The notes beneath the pieces were generated by a model, which was given only the letters and a program-made list of their open reading frames with translations, made no database searches and was not told the DNA's origin. Shown one piece after another: positions 36,559 through 44,618 of a DNA stretch of 64,000 bases (positions are counted from its first letter, which is position 1; every line of letters starts with the position of its first letter). This DNA comes from Paenibacillus tepidiphilus (GTDB lineage Bacteria; Bacillota; Bacilli; Paenibacillales; Paenibacillaceae): assembly GCF_008635795.1 (NCBI RefSeq), contig NZ_VWRQ01000006.1, positions 248,001 to 312,000 on the forward strand. The letters are read 5' to 3'. A program made the translations under genes and the position numbers.

Positions 36559-36854
36559 TCGATGGAGTCTCTTGAACCTAGCAGCTTGCCCAATTCAAAA
36601 TCCAGGGTATAAGCGCTTTATTTTCCCTCTAGCTTGCTCGGTTATAAAGTGCCATGCACCGATTTCTAAGCCTGGTTTCGTTTCACTTCCCACACAGTCA
36701 CTTCTTGCTGAAGCCGTTCTAAGCAGCCAATTCGGCGATGCAAACACTAACGCACGGTGAAATTAGGTGGCGACTTCCCACTAACTCTGAAAAAGAGCAA
36801 CCTGAGAACTTTAAGGTACTGTCCTGCTTTTCGTTAGGTGAGCTTGGTTTGTGG

Positions 36855-37038
36855 ATTATGGTCGATTTTTCGCCTACGTTTGCCCTGTCTACCTTCACTG
36901 CAGCCCATTGTGGTCGGTTTTTCGACTACAATGGGTCTGTTTTCCTCCATGGCAAGACATTATGGTCGATTTTTCGCCTACGTTTGCCCTATTTACCTTC
37001 ACGGTAGCCCATTATGGTTGATTTTTCGCCTACAATAG
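36855..37038. repeat. 52-bp tandem repeat, about 3.5 copies, with internal hairpins
   Basis: Units start at 36855, 36907, 36959 and 37011, each exactly 52 bp apart, with ATTATGGTCGATTTTTCGCC as the conserved start. Units 1 and 3 are closest; unit 2 differs. In unit 2 CCCATTGTGGTCG and CGACTACAATGGG (about 36904-36935) form a 13-bp stem around GTTTTT; other units fold less well. Confidence 0.88.
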
Positions 37039-37162
37039 GATTGATTAGCCGGACTGTGCTGTTTGTCAGCCTGTTCACGGGAAAGGGATATAGGTGCGAG
37101 CATCTCCAGCCTTACTCGCAAATGGATGGTGCACAGCTACAATTTGATGCGGTCAAGGTACT

Positions 37163-37202
37163 AGCAGTCTAGCAGTCTAGCAGTCTAGCAGTCTGGCAGT
37201 CT
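37163..37202. repeat. 8-bp microsatellite AGCAGTCT, five copies
   Basis: Four perfect AGCAGTCT units and one with a single change (GGCAGTCT). Each junction creates CTAG, a tetramer usually scarce in bacterial DNA. Confidence 0.88.
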
Positions 37203-37399
37203 AGCTCCCTTGCTTCCTAGCTCCCGGCGCCTGGCGCAACTGCTTTAGATCCTTAGCTCTCCGACACCCCTAAACACCGACGCCTTGACGTAAAACTCCC
37301 CAGTTCCTAAAGCTCGTTAGTTCGCTAGCTAGCTGCTTAGCTTCCCGGTTCCCTGGCTTCCCGGCACCCCAACTCCAGGCACCTATTATTCGATACCGC

Positions 37400-38338
37400 C
37401 TACTTCGCCGCCGGGCTCTTCAGCTTGCGGTTCTTCTTGCGCGTCTCCGAGACCGCGTAAACCAAGAGGCCGATCACGGTAGCCACATAAGGCAGGGTGC
37501 CGATCAGCTCAGCCGGAATCTTCAGCACCTGCAGGGCATTGGCCAGCGCATCGGCAGCGCCGAAGAGCAGCGAAGTCAGCGCGGTACCGGCCGTTGTGCT
37601 GCGGCCCATCGACTCGGCGGCAATCGCGATCCAGCCTCTGCCGGCCACCATGTCGCGCGTGAAGAGCGACAGGTAGCCCATCGACATGTAGGCGCCGCCA
37701 AGCCCGGCGAAGAAGCCGCTGAGCAGCAGCGCGATATACTGGATCTTGATGACGCTGACGCCGACCGACTGCGCCGCATGCGGATTCTCGCCAACCGAGC
37801 GGATGCGCAGGCCGAGCGGCGTGCGGTTCAGCAGATAGTAGACGGCGAACACAGCGATAATAGAGAAATAGGTCAGGATATGATGCCCCGACAGTATCGG
37901 ACCGAGCACCGGAATATCCTTCAGCAGCGGGATCTCCACGCTCGGCAGCACCTTGCTCGCCAGGGAAGTGGACGAACCCTTGTCGCCGCTCAGTAAATAC
38001 AATATAAAGACCGTTCCCCCGGAAGCGAACATGTTAATCGCCACACCGCCAAGGATAATATGCGTTTTGAATTTCAGGGTAAAGAAAGCCAGAATGCCCG
38101 CAATCAGCGTACCCGCCAGCGCCGCTCCCAGCAGCCCGACCCACGCGCTGTGCGTATAGGCGCTGACAATGACCCCGGTCAGGGCGGAGACGAGCATGAT
38201 GCCCTCCATCCCGATATTGATAATTCCCGCCCGGTTCGAGATCAGCGCACCCAGCGCCGCGAACAGGATCGGTGTCGTCACCCGCAGCACAGAGAAGGCG
38301 AAATCCGTCGTCAAGATAACATTCAAGAGACTGTTCAT
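37400..38338 (-). CDS. nupQ: Nucleoside ABC permease, NupQ/YufQ type
   Basis: A 312-residue multi-helix permease of the BPD_transp_2 family. The family motif NRAGIINIGMEGIMLVSAL is near residue 35 and GENPHAAQSVGVSV near 185. It pairs with the permease at 38335 (4-bp overlap), the double ATPase and a BmpA-type binding protein. This set imports purine/pyrimidine nucleosides in Bacillus (NupNOPQ). Confidence 0.9.
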   Translation of the reverse strand: MNSLLNVILTTDFAFSVLRVTTPILFAALGALISNRAGIINIGMEGIMLVSALTGVIVSAYTHSAWVGLLGAALAGTLIAGILAFFTLKFKTHIILGGVAINMFASGGTVFILYLLSGDKGSSTSLASKVLPSVEIPLLKDIPVLGPILSGHHILTYFSIIAVFAVYYLLNRTPLGLRIRSVGENPHAAQSVGVSVIKIQYIALLLSGFFAGLGGAYMSMGYLSLFTRDMVAGRGWIAIAAESMGRSTTAGTALTSLLFGAADALANALQVLKIPAELIGTLPYVATVIGLLVYAVSETRKKNRKLKSPAAK

Positions 38339-39387
38339 GCGCTTGCCTTCGCCTCCTTCAGCAGCATCCGGTTCTTCCAGAACTTCAGGAACTGCTCCGC
38401 CGAAATCAGCAGGATAATAACCGCCTGGATAATCGAGATCATCTCGGACGGCACATCCGACAGGCGCGCCATCATATCGGCGCCGATACGGATATAGGCC
38501 AGGAACAGTGCCGAAACAATTACCGACAGCGGATTATTCTTCGCCAGCATCGCCACCAGCGCCCCGTCCAGGCCGTAGCCCGGCAGCGACGTCCATTGGA
38601 ACCGGTTGTACATTCCCAGCACTTCGACCGAGCCGCCCATCCCGGCGATAAAACCGGCAATCAGATGAACCAGAATGATGACTTTAGCGGTCTTCATTCC
38701 CGAATAACGGGCGAATTCACGGTTGATGCCGGTCATGCGCAGCTCATAGCCCCACTTAGTTTTGTAGAGAAACAGATGAGCAAGTACGATCAGCAGCAGT
38801 ACAATAATCAGCCCGGTGTGAATCCGGGTGCCCGGGAAGATTTTGGCCAGACGCGCCGTTTCTTCGAATTTAAAGGACACATTGGCAAAAGCCTTGGCAT
38901 CGCGCAAATGATAATTCAGCAGATACAGGCCGACCCCGAACAGGATGTTGTTGAACATCAGCGAGGTCACCAGCTCGTTGGCGTTCCATTTCGCTTTCAG
39001 AATGCCGGGAATCGCCGACAGCAGCGCCCCGACAATGGAACCGGCAAGAATGGCCACAACGGGATGCACCCAGCCGTTCAGCGTAGTCAGGTGAATAGCC
39101 AGGACGGATGTCACAACGCCGGAGAAATAGAAGATGCCTTCTGCGCCCAGGTTGAACATATTCGCCCGGAACAGCAGCGACACCGCCAGGCCGGTGAACA
39201 TCAGCGGAATCGACATCTCGATGACATTGCCGATATGGCCCTTTGTCGACAGCGGCTCCCACAGGAAGATGCCAATGGTCTTCACCGGATGGTCGCTGAC
39301 GAGTGAAATAATGATAAAAGCGATAACGAGCGCAATCAGGATGACTGCCGTTGTCCGGATCGCTTCGAAATATTTGACTTTAAACAT
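38335..39387 (-). CDS. nupP: Nucleoside ABC permease, NupP/YufP type
   Basis: A 350-residue permease with the BPD_transp_2 signature FNLGAEGIFYFSGVV and MTGINREFARYSGM. Its start overlaps the end of the ATPase gene by 8 bp and its end overlaps the next permease, so the transporter genes are translationally coupled. Confidence 0.9.
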   Translation of the reverse strand: MFKVKYFEAIRTTAVILIALVIAFIIISLVSDHPVKTIGIFLWEPLSTKGHIGNVIEMSIPLMFTGLAVSLLFRANMFNLGAEGIFYFSGVVTSVLAIHLTTLNGWVHPVVAILAGSIVGALLSAIPGILKAKWNANELVTSLMFNNILFGVGLYLLNYHLRDAKAFANVSFKFEETARLAKIFPGTRIHTGLIIVLLLIVLAHLFLYKTKWGYELRMTGINREFARYSGMKTAKVIILVHLIAGFIAGMGGSVEVLGMYNRFQWTSLPGYGLDGALVAMLAKNNPLSVIVSALFLAYIRIGADMMARLSDVPSEMISIIQAVIILLISAEQFLKFWKNRMLLKEAKASA

Positions 39388-40942
39388 GTTCCGCGGCCCT
39401 CCCGGTCGGCAGGTTGTCCTGCCGTTTGATGCCCAGCATATACAGTCCCAGCTCTTCCTCGCTCACCTTGGACGGTTCTTCGAAGCAGGCAACGATCTGC
39501 CCTTCATACATGACGAGCAGCCGGTCGCTCAGCTCCAGAATCTCGTTCAGATCCGCCGACACCAGCACAGTCGCGCAGCCGTTCCCGCGCAGCTCCAGCA
39601 GCTTCTGGTGAATGAACTGGGCGGCGCCGATGTCCACGCCGCGCGTCGGCTGCTCCGCAATCAGCAGCTGCGGGCCGGTGGAGCACTCGCGCGCCACCAC
39701 CACCTTCTGCATGTTGCCGCCGGACAGCATGCCGATCGGCTGGCGGGGCCCTGAGCAGCGCACCTTGAATTCCTCCACCAGCGCTGCGGCCAGCTTCGCA
39801 ATCTTCTTGCCGTTCAGCAGCGGCCCCTGGTTCAGCTCCTTGGAGCGGTAGCGGATGGAGATCAGATTGTCGGCAATGCTCGCATCGCCGGCCGAGCCCT
39901 GCCGCATCCGGTCCTCGGGGATGTAGGAGACGCCGAGTCCGCGGATCGCCAGAATATCTGCGGCCAGGATGTCCCGCCCTGCAACCTGGACTGCGCCGCT
40001 GCTGAGCACACCGCTAAGCCCGCCGGTCAGCGCGTGAATGAGCTCGGTCTGACCGTTGCCCTCCACGCCGGCGATGCCGACAATCTGGCCTGCCTGAACC
40101 GCGAAGCTGATGTCCGAGAGCAGCGCCTTGCCTAGGCTGTCCTGCACATTCAGCCGGTCTACGGACAGCACCGCTTCACCTGCAGACAGGCGCTCCTTGT
40201 CATATTTCAGCACCACGTCACGGCCGACCATCAGCCGCGAGATTTCCTGCTCGCTGACATCGCTCATGTCGAAGACCCCTTCGCTGCGGCCGCCGCGCAG
40301 GATCGTGATCCGGTCGCAGATTGCTTTGACTTCCTTCAATTTATGCGAGATGAAGACAATCGTATGGCCCTGCGTCTTGAGCTGCTGCAGCTCATGGAAC
40401 AGCTCCTCCGTCTCCTGCGGGGTCAGCACGGCTGTCGGTTCATCGAGAATGAGAATCTTGGCCCCGCGCAGCAGCGCCTTCAGAATCTCCACCTTCTGCT
40501 TCATGCCGACGGTAAGATCCTCGACCTTGGCTCTGGCATTCACCGCCAGGTTGTATTTGCGCGCCGTTTCTTCCGTCAGGCGCACCGCCTCCGCATAGTT
40601 GAAGCTGGTGCCCTTGCGCGGCTCCATGCCCAGTACCATGTTCTCGGCCACCGTAAAAGACGGCACCAGCATGAAATGCTGATGGACCATCCCGATGCCC
40701 CGGTCGATTGCATCCTGCGGCGACTGGAGCTTGACCTGCTCGCCCCGGATGAGGATTTGGCCGTCACTTGGCTCCTCCATCCCGAACATGATCTTCATCA
40801 GCGTCGATTTGCCGGCCCCGTTCTCTCCCGCAATCGCATGAATCTCGCCCTCGCGCAGCGAGAACTGGACATCCTGGTTGGCCACGACGCCGTTCGGATA
40901 CACCTTGGTGATGCCCCGCATTTCCAGCAGAGCGCTTTGCAT
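39380..40942 (-). CDS. nupO: Nucleoside ABC ATPase with two ATP-binding domains, NupO/YufO type
   Basis: A 520-residue tandem ATPase. Domain 1 has Walker [10 protein letters not shown] and [13 protein letters not shown]. Domain 2 has GVEGNGQTE replacing the usual Walker A and [14 protein letters not shown], as in RbsA/YufO proteins where the second site is degenerate. It is encoded between bmpA and the two permeases. Confidence 0.92.
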   Translation of the reverse strand: MQSALLEMRGITKVYPNGVVANQDVQFSLREGEIHAIAGENGAGKSTLMKIMFGMEEPSDGQILIRGEQVKLQSPQDAIDRGIGMVHQHFMLVPSFTVAENMVLGMEPRKGTSFNYAEAVRLTEETARKYNLAVNARAKVEDLTVGMKQKVEILKALLRGAKILILDEPTAVLTPQETEELFHELQQLKTQGHTIVFISHKLKEVKAICDRITILRGGRSEGVFDMSDVSEQEISRLMVGRDVVLKYDKERLSAGEAVLSVDRLNVQDSLGKALLSDISFAVQAGQIVGIAGVEGNGQTELIHALTGGLSGVLSSGAVQVAGRDILAADILAIRGLGVSYIPEDRMRQGSAGDASIADNLISIRYRSKELNQGPLLNGKKIAKLAAALVEEFKVRCSGPRQPIGMLSGGNMQKVVVARECSTGPQLLIAEQPTRGVDIGAAQFIHQKLLELRGNGCATVLVSADLNEILELSDRLLVMYEGQIVACFEEPSKVSEEELGLYMLGIKRQDNLPTGRAAEHV

Positions 40943-40984
40943 CGTTGATCAACGCCTTTCCGCGTGGTTTGCTTGCAAAAACAG

Positions 40985-41024
40985 GCAGCCGGAATATCTT
41001 CCGGGCGAAGATATCCTCAGCTGC
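40985..41024 (-). terminator. Partial terminator between bmpA and nupO
   Basis: GCAGC-N4-ATATCTTC pairs with GAAGATAT-N5-GCTGC. On the minus strand it is followed by CTGTTTTTGC. It lies between the binding-protein gene and the ATPase gene, where a leaky terminator commonly gives excess binding protein. Confidence 0.7.
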
Positions 41025-41051
41025 GTATAGGGTTGTTAATATTTAATTGAC

Positions 41052-42191
41052 TTAAGGTTTAACCGCATTGCGGATCGCTTCGACTTCGGATGTTTCCATC
41101 CCCATCGCATTGTCGACAGTAACTTCTTTATTGATCAGCTTCTGCTTCACTTCTTCTACCTTGGCCTGCAGATCGGCCGGGAACACATTGCCGTAGATGT
41201 CGTTCTCGGCGATGCCTACGCCGTCTTCGACAAATCCGAGCACATCGCGTTTGCCCATTTCCAGTGTGCCGTCCTGCAGCTTTGTAACTGCGCCCAGGAT
41301 GGCGCTGTCGATCTTTTTGATCGCCGAAGTAATGATCAGGTTAGCTTTCTCGCTGTCCGTATCCTGCAGCAGCAGCGCCTGGTCGGAATCGACGCCGATA
41401 GCGTATTTGGTCTTTTCCTTGGCTGCGTCAAAAATACCCAGGCCGGTCGCACCCGCCACGTTGAAGATCACATCCACGCCGGAGTTGTACTGAATCAGCG
41501 ACAATTCCTTGCCTTTTGCCGGATTCACGAAATCGCCTGCATAGGATACCGCTACTTTCACATCAGGATCGACGTACTGTGCGCCTTGAATGTAACCTAC
41601 GAGGAATGCATTAATGCCCGGAATATCCATCCCGCCGACAAAACCGATCACATTCTCTTCATTGGCGTTCGGCATATCCGATTGAGTGGTCAGTGCCGCC
41701 ACGGCACCGGCCAGGAACGATACTTCATTTGTGGAGTAAGACATGTTATACATATTGGCAGGCGCTTCTTCGATATCCGTGTCATAGTTGATGAACTTCT
41801 TGTCCGGATTCGCTTCAGCGGTCATATTGAACATTTCTGTAATTTCCGAGCCGCCGGAGATGACAACATCCCAGTCCTCAGCCGCGATATCATTAAAGGT
41901 AGGCTCCCACTTCGTCTTGTCCGTGCCCATTTCGATAACCTTGGTTTCTGCACCGAGCTCGCTTTTCACCCGTTCCAGACCCCGGTTCGCCGCATCAAAA
42001 AATGATTTATCCCCGAGTGTTCCCGGGATGAGCAGCACAACCTTCAACTGATCGCCGGAAGCTGCTTCGCCGCCCTCCGCATTCGTTCCGCTGTTGGACG
42101 TGTTTGCCGTATTTCCGTTTCCGTTGCTTCCGCAAGCTGTGACCAGTACCATTACCGCAAGTAACAATAAAGCAAGAACATTCTTTTTCAT
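41052..42191 (-). CDS. nupN: BmpA/NupN-type nucleoside-binding lipoprotein
   Basis: A 379-residue BMP-family lipoprotein. The ATG at 42191 starts MKKNVLALLLLAVMVLVTAC (lipidated Cys20), then an Asn/Gly/Ser linker. VVLLIPGTLGDKSFFDAANRGL, NYDTDIEEAPANMYN and IGFVGGMDIPGINAFL are family blocks. BMP proteins bind nucleosides such as guanosine, inosine or adenosine. It is divergent from an AraC regulator, the likely controller. Confidence 0.92.
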   Translation of the reverse strand: MKKNVLALLLLAVMVLVTACGSNGNGNTANTSNSGTNAEGGEAASGDQLKVVLLIPGTLGDKSFFDAANRGLERVKSELGAETKVIEMGTDKTKWEPTFNDIAAEDWDVVISGGSEITEMFNMTAEANPDKKFINYDTDIEEAPANMYNMSYSTNEVSFLAGAVAALTTQSDMPNANEENVIGFVGGMDIPGINAFLVGYIQGAQYVDPDVKVAVSYAGDFVNPAKGKELSLIQYNSGVDVIFNVAGATGLGIFDAAKEKTKYAIGVDSDQALLLQDTDSEKANLIITSAIKKIDSAILGAVTKLQDGTLEMGKRDVLGFVEDGVGIAENDIYGNVFPADLQAKVEEVKQKLINKEVTVDNAMGMETSEVEAIRNAVKP

Positions 42192-42370
42192 GTGTTCAGT
42201 TCGCACCCCTGTTGTCGTTATTGGACCGCCTATAAAGCTCATTGTTCCGGTTGCATGTTTTGTATCGGCAGTGAAAAACTATAAATTAGTCAACATCCCA
42301 TTTAATTGCTTGAAAATCGCATTTCCACTTAAAAAGCTAACATTTGACGACAAAATTAATGTTTAAACCG

Positions 42371-42407
42371 GTCAATTTCCGAACGAGATGGCCAGTCAAG
42401 TTGCGAA
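42371..42407. promoter_or_regulatory. Direct repeats between bmpA and the AraC gene, candidate operator
   Basis: GTCAATTTCCGAA (42371-42383) and GTCAAGTTGCGAA (42395-42407) match at 11 of 13 positions and start 24 bp apart, suiting an AraC-type dimer. They sit in the 325-bp divergent region (42192-42516), which otherwise shows no gene and no recognisable purine riboswitch. Confidence 0.5.
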
Positions 42408-42516
42408 TCTTCGGTTTAATTGATACGATCATAACAAAATGAAGCTTAAAAATTTATATGAATTCGGTCATTTTTTTGCATGATTCGGCTAAAACCAACT
42501 GTAATGGAGGTTCAAC

Positions 42517-43287
42517 ATGGATCAGGTCCTATATATTGTCAGGGCAGCGCATGAGGCAGGTACACATATTCCCAGGCATCAGCATGAATGCTTTGAGCTT
42601 GTCTATTATATTGAGGGCTTGGGCACCTGCGGCATCGGGCCGCGCAGCTTTCATTTCCGCCCCGGTTCGTTTGCGCTGATCCCGCCTAATTACAAGCATG
42701 ATGAGAATCACCAGCCGGTATCCGAGGTGCTGTTCGTCGGCTTTCATTGCGGCAACGCCCGCATCAACAGCTTGTCCGGGGTGTACGAGGACGACAAGGA
42801 TCAGACCGTACTGCTGACGCTGCAGCGGATGCATGAGGAGTTCAAACGCAAGCGCGACGGCTTCACCGAGCTGCTCAATCTGCAGATGAGCGAGATAACC
42901 GTATATCTCCAGCGCCTGCTCGGTGCTTCCGGGTACCAGTCGCCCGCCGAGGATCAGGTGCAGTACGTGCTCAATTATATGGATGAGCATTACCGCCATA
43001 AGCTGTCCGTACAGTCGCTCGCCGATATGTCCGGCTACAGCTATGACCGGTTCCGCCATCTCTTCAAGGAGCGCTTCGGCCACTCTCCGCACCGTTATCT
43101 TCTGCTCAAGCGGCTAAATTATGCCAAATCGCTGCTGATGCACACCCAGATGCCGGTCGCGGAAATTTCCGCCGCCGCAGGCTTTGTGAACGACGCACAG
43201 TTCTGTAATATTTTTAAAAGAGAAATTGGACTCTCGCCCCGTACTTTCCGGATCAACAGCAAAACCGAACCGCATGAAGTAAATTAA
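42517..43287 (+). CDS. AraC-family regulator with cupin sensor domain
   Basis: A 256-residue protein: an N-terminal cupin-like AraC arm (HIPRHQHECFELVYYIEG, RPGSFALIPPNYKHDE) for small-molecule binding and a C-terminal pair of helix-turn-helix motifs (LSVQSLADMSGYSYDRFRHL, PVAEISAAAGFVNDAQF). ATGGAGG lies about 8 bases before the ATG. It is divergent from the nucleoside importer and about 0.8 kb before the microcompartment operon, so it may control either or both. Confidence 0.9.
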   Translation: MDQVLYIVRAAHEAGTHIPRHQHECFELVYYIEGLGTCGIGPRSFHFRPGSFALIPPNYKHDENHQPVSEVLFVGFHCGNARINSLSGVYEDDKDQTVLLTLQRMHEEFKRKRDGFTELLNLQMSEITVYLQRLLGASGYQSPAEDQVQYVLNYMDEHYRHKLSVQSLADMSGYSYDRFRHLFKERFGHSPHRYLLLKRLNYAKSLLMHTQMPVAEISAAAGFVNDAQFCNIFKREIGLSPRTFRINSKTEPHEVN

Positions 43288-43301
43288 AGTAACATAAATC
43301 A

Positions 43302-43329
43302 TTTACAAGCTGAATATTTTCTTTATAAT
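43302..43329 (+). promoter_or_regulatory. Promoter upstream of the DUF2294 gene
   Basis: TTTACA (43302-43307) and TATAAT (43324-43329) are separated by 16 bp, a good housekeeping promoter. It lies 104 bp before the ATG at 43434, leaving a leader that holds a CCCTC...GAGGG pairing. Confidence 0.6.
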
Positions 43330-43433
43330 GGAGTATAAACTTGCCCTCCCGCAGACAAAAGAGTCGTTCAAACGAGGGTGTGTGTTATATTTAGTTACAT
43401 TAATGCCGAATATTTGATGGGGAGTGAAGCGTG

Positions 43434-43799
43434 ATGACGCTTGCGCCATTGCTGTCCTCCAATGAATTTAAGAAGAAGCTGTCCCGCTGCTACAACGAGG
43501 TCCACAAGGAGCTCTACGGCGTCGGGGTCACCCAGCTCAAGATTGAGCCGGTCAGCGATACGATGATTATGTTCCTCGTCAAGCACCAGCGGGTACCCGC
43601 CCTCCGGGCACTGGAAGACCATTATCCGGAGCTGAAGCAATCCGTGGATGCCGCGCTGCATCAGGAGTTCAAGCGGAGAATTCAGAGGAAGCTGACGGAG
43701 GAGCTGGAACTGCCGGTTACCGGAGTGCTTAGAGATTATGATCCGGGCACGGCCTGGGCCTGTACCGTGGTCATGAGCGAAGCGGGAACGGAGCAATGA
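43434..43799 (+). CDS. DUF2294-family protein
   Basis: A 121-residue soluble protein of the DUF2294 type (KKKLSRCYNEVHKELYGVGV near the start, VLRDYDPGTAWACTVVM near the end). The family is found in Bacillales and has no established biochemical role. GGGGAG is 9 bases before the ATG at 43434; GTG at 43431 is an equally possible start. It lies between the AraC gene and ubiX, with a terminator hairpin after it, so it is probably not part of the microcompartment transcript. Confidence 0.78.
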   Translation: MTLAPLLSSNEFKKKLSRCYNEVHKELYGVGVTQLKIEPVSDTMIMFLVKHQRVPALRALEDHYPELKQSVDAALHQEFKRRIQRKLTEELELPVTGVLRDYDPGTAWACTVVMSEAGTEQ

Positions 43800-43800
43800 A

Positions 43801-43816
43801 GCGGGATTGATCCCGC
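43801..43816 (+). other. Perfect short palindromic hairpin after the DUF2294 gene
   Basis: GCGGGAT-TG-ATCCCGC, just 1 base after the stop codon. A similar CGGGATTTATCCC occurs at about 43875. Neither has a T-run. They may belong to the structured stretch before ubiX. Confidence 0.5.
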
Positions 43817-43937
43817 TAAAGCTCACGCAGCAAGGCACGCTGATTGCCTTTAGAGATTTTATACCGGTTCTCTCGGGATTTATCCCCAGGAGCTGCCCAT
43901 ATCCAAGGTTCGCCTTATATCTGTTTACAGATTGCAG

Positions 43938-43986
43938 GAAGCCGCTTGATTAGAGATTGCCTCTCTATTTCACGCGGCTTCTTTTT
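43938..43986 (+). terminator. Terminator hairpin 80 bp upstream of ubiX
   Basis: GAAGCCGC (43938-43945) pairs with GCGGCTTC (43974-43981), with an inner TAGAGA/TCTCTA stem, followed by TTTTTGTTATT. It either ends the DUF2294 transcript or works as an attenuator in the leader of the ubiX-ubiD-BMC operon. I saw no clear promoter between it and ubiX, which keeps the second option open. Confidence 0.78.
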
Positions 43987-44063
43987 GTTATTCCGGAGAG
44001 CTGCACCGGCCGGCATTTACTACATTCGCCAACAATAGAACCTGTATCAAGGAGGCCCCGCTT

Positions 44064-44618
44064 ATGAGAATTATAGTGGCGATAACCGGAGCAAGCGGTT
44101 CGGTCTACGCCTACTCCATGATCCGCACCCTGCACCAGCTTGGTGTCGAGACCTACGTCATCTCCACCGCCTCCGGCGAAAAGGTGATGCAATATGAATG
44201 CGGCGTTTCGCTGAAGGAGCTGGAGCAGTACGCGACCGTACTGGATAACGGGAACCTGTTCGCTTCCGTCGCGAGCGGCTCCTTCAAGACAGACGGCATG
44301 GTTATTCTCCCCTGCTCCATGAACACGCTGGGAGCCATCGCCAACGGTCTCGGCGACACCCTGCTCAGCCGCGCCGCCAGTGTAACGCTGAAGGAACGGC
44401 GCAGGCTGGTCATCGTTCCGCGGGAGACGCCGCTGCATATTATCCATCTGGAAAATATGCTGAAGCTCGCCCGTGCCGGCGCCGACATCATGCCGGCTTC
44501 GCCGGGCTTCTATCATCACCCGGCAGAAATCTGGGAGCTGGTGAACTTCATGAACGCCCGCGTACTCGACGCGCTGGGCGTTGAGCATCAATTAATCAAG
44601 AGATGGGGTGAGCGCTGA
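44064..44618 (+). CDS. ubiX: Flavin prenyltransferase UbiX/PAD1
   Basis: A 184-residue UbiX: IIVAITGASGSVYAYSMIRTL is the flavin-binding start, SFKTDGMVILPCSMNTLG and LIKER-like LKERRRLVIVPRETP are the prenyl-phosphate/flavin motifs. It makes prenylated FMN, the cofactor of UbiD decarboxylases, from FMN and dimethylallyl phosphate. AAGGAGG lies 8 bases before the ATG. The stop overlaps the ubiD start. It opens the operon leading into the microcompartment genes. Confidence 0.95.
   Translation: MRIIVAITGASGSVYAYSMIRTLHQLGVETYVISTASGEKVMQYECGVSLKELEQYATVLDNGNLFASVASGSFKTDGMVILPCSMNTLGAIANGLGDTLLSRAASVTLKERRRLVIVPRETPLHIIHLENMLKLARAGADIMPASPGFYHHPAEIWELVNFMNARVLDALGVEHQLIKRWGER

Larger units (their letters stand above)
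36424..37399. other. Repeat-rich 976-bp intergenic region without a convincing gene
   Basis: It holds three different tandem repeats (listed separately) and, at 37203-37380, a low-complexity pyrimidine-rich stretch with many TAGCT, CTAG and CCCGG words. Small open frames exist but follow the repeats and have no ribosome-binding sites. The iunH promoter should lie at its left end; I could not locate it. Confidence 0.6.

Noticed and set aside
36738-37038. Small open frames across the 52-bp repeats (up to 89 codons)
   Set aside because: They simply follow the tandem repeat, which keeps two frames open, and have no ribosome-binding site.
36855-37038. CRISPR array
   Set aside because: The repeats are contiguous 52-bp units without unique spacers, and no cas gene is nearby.
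42192-42516. Purine riboswitch upstream of the nucleoside importer
   Set aside because: The conserved purine-riboswitch core and loop sequences are absent.
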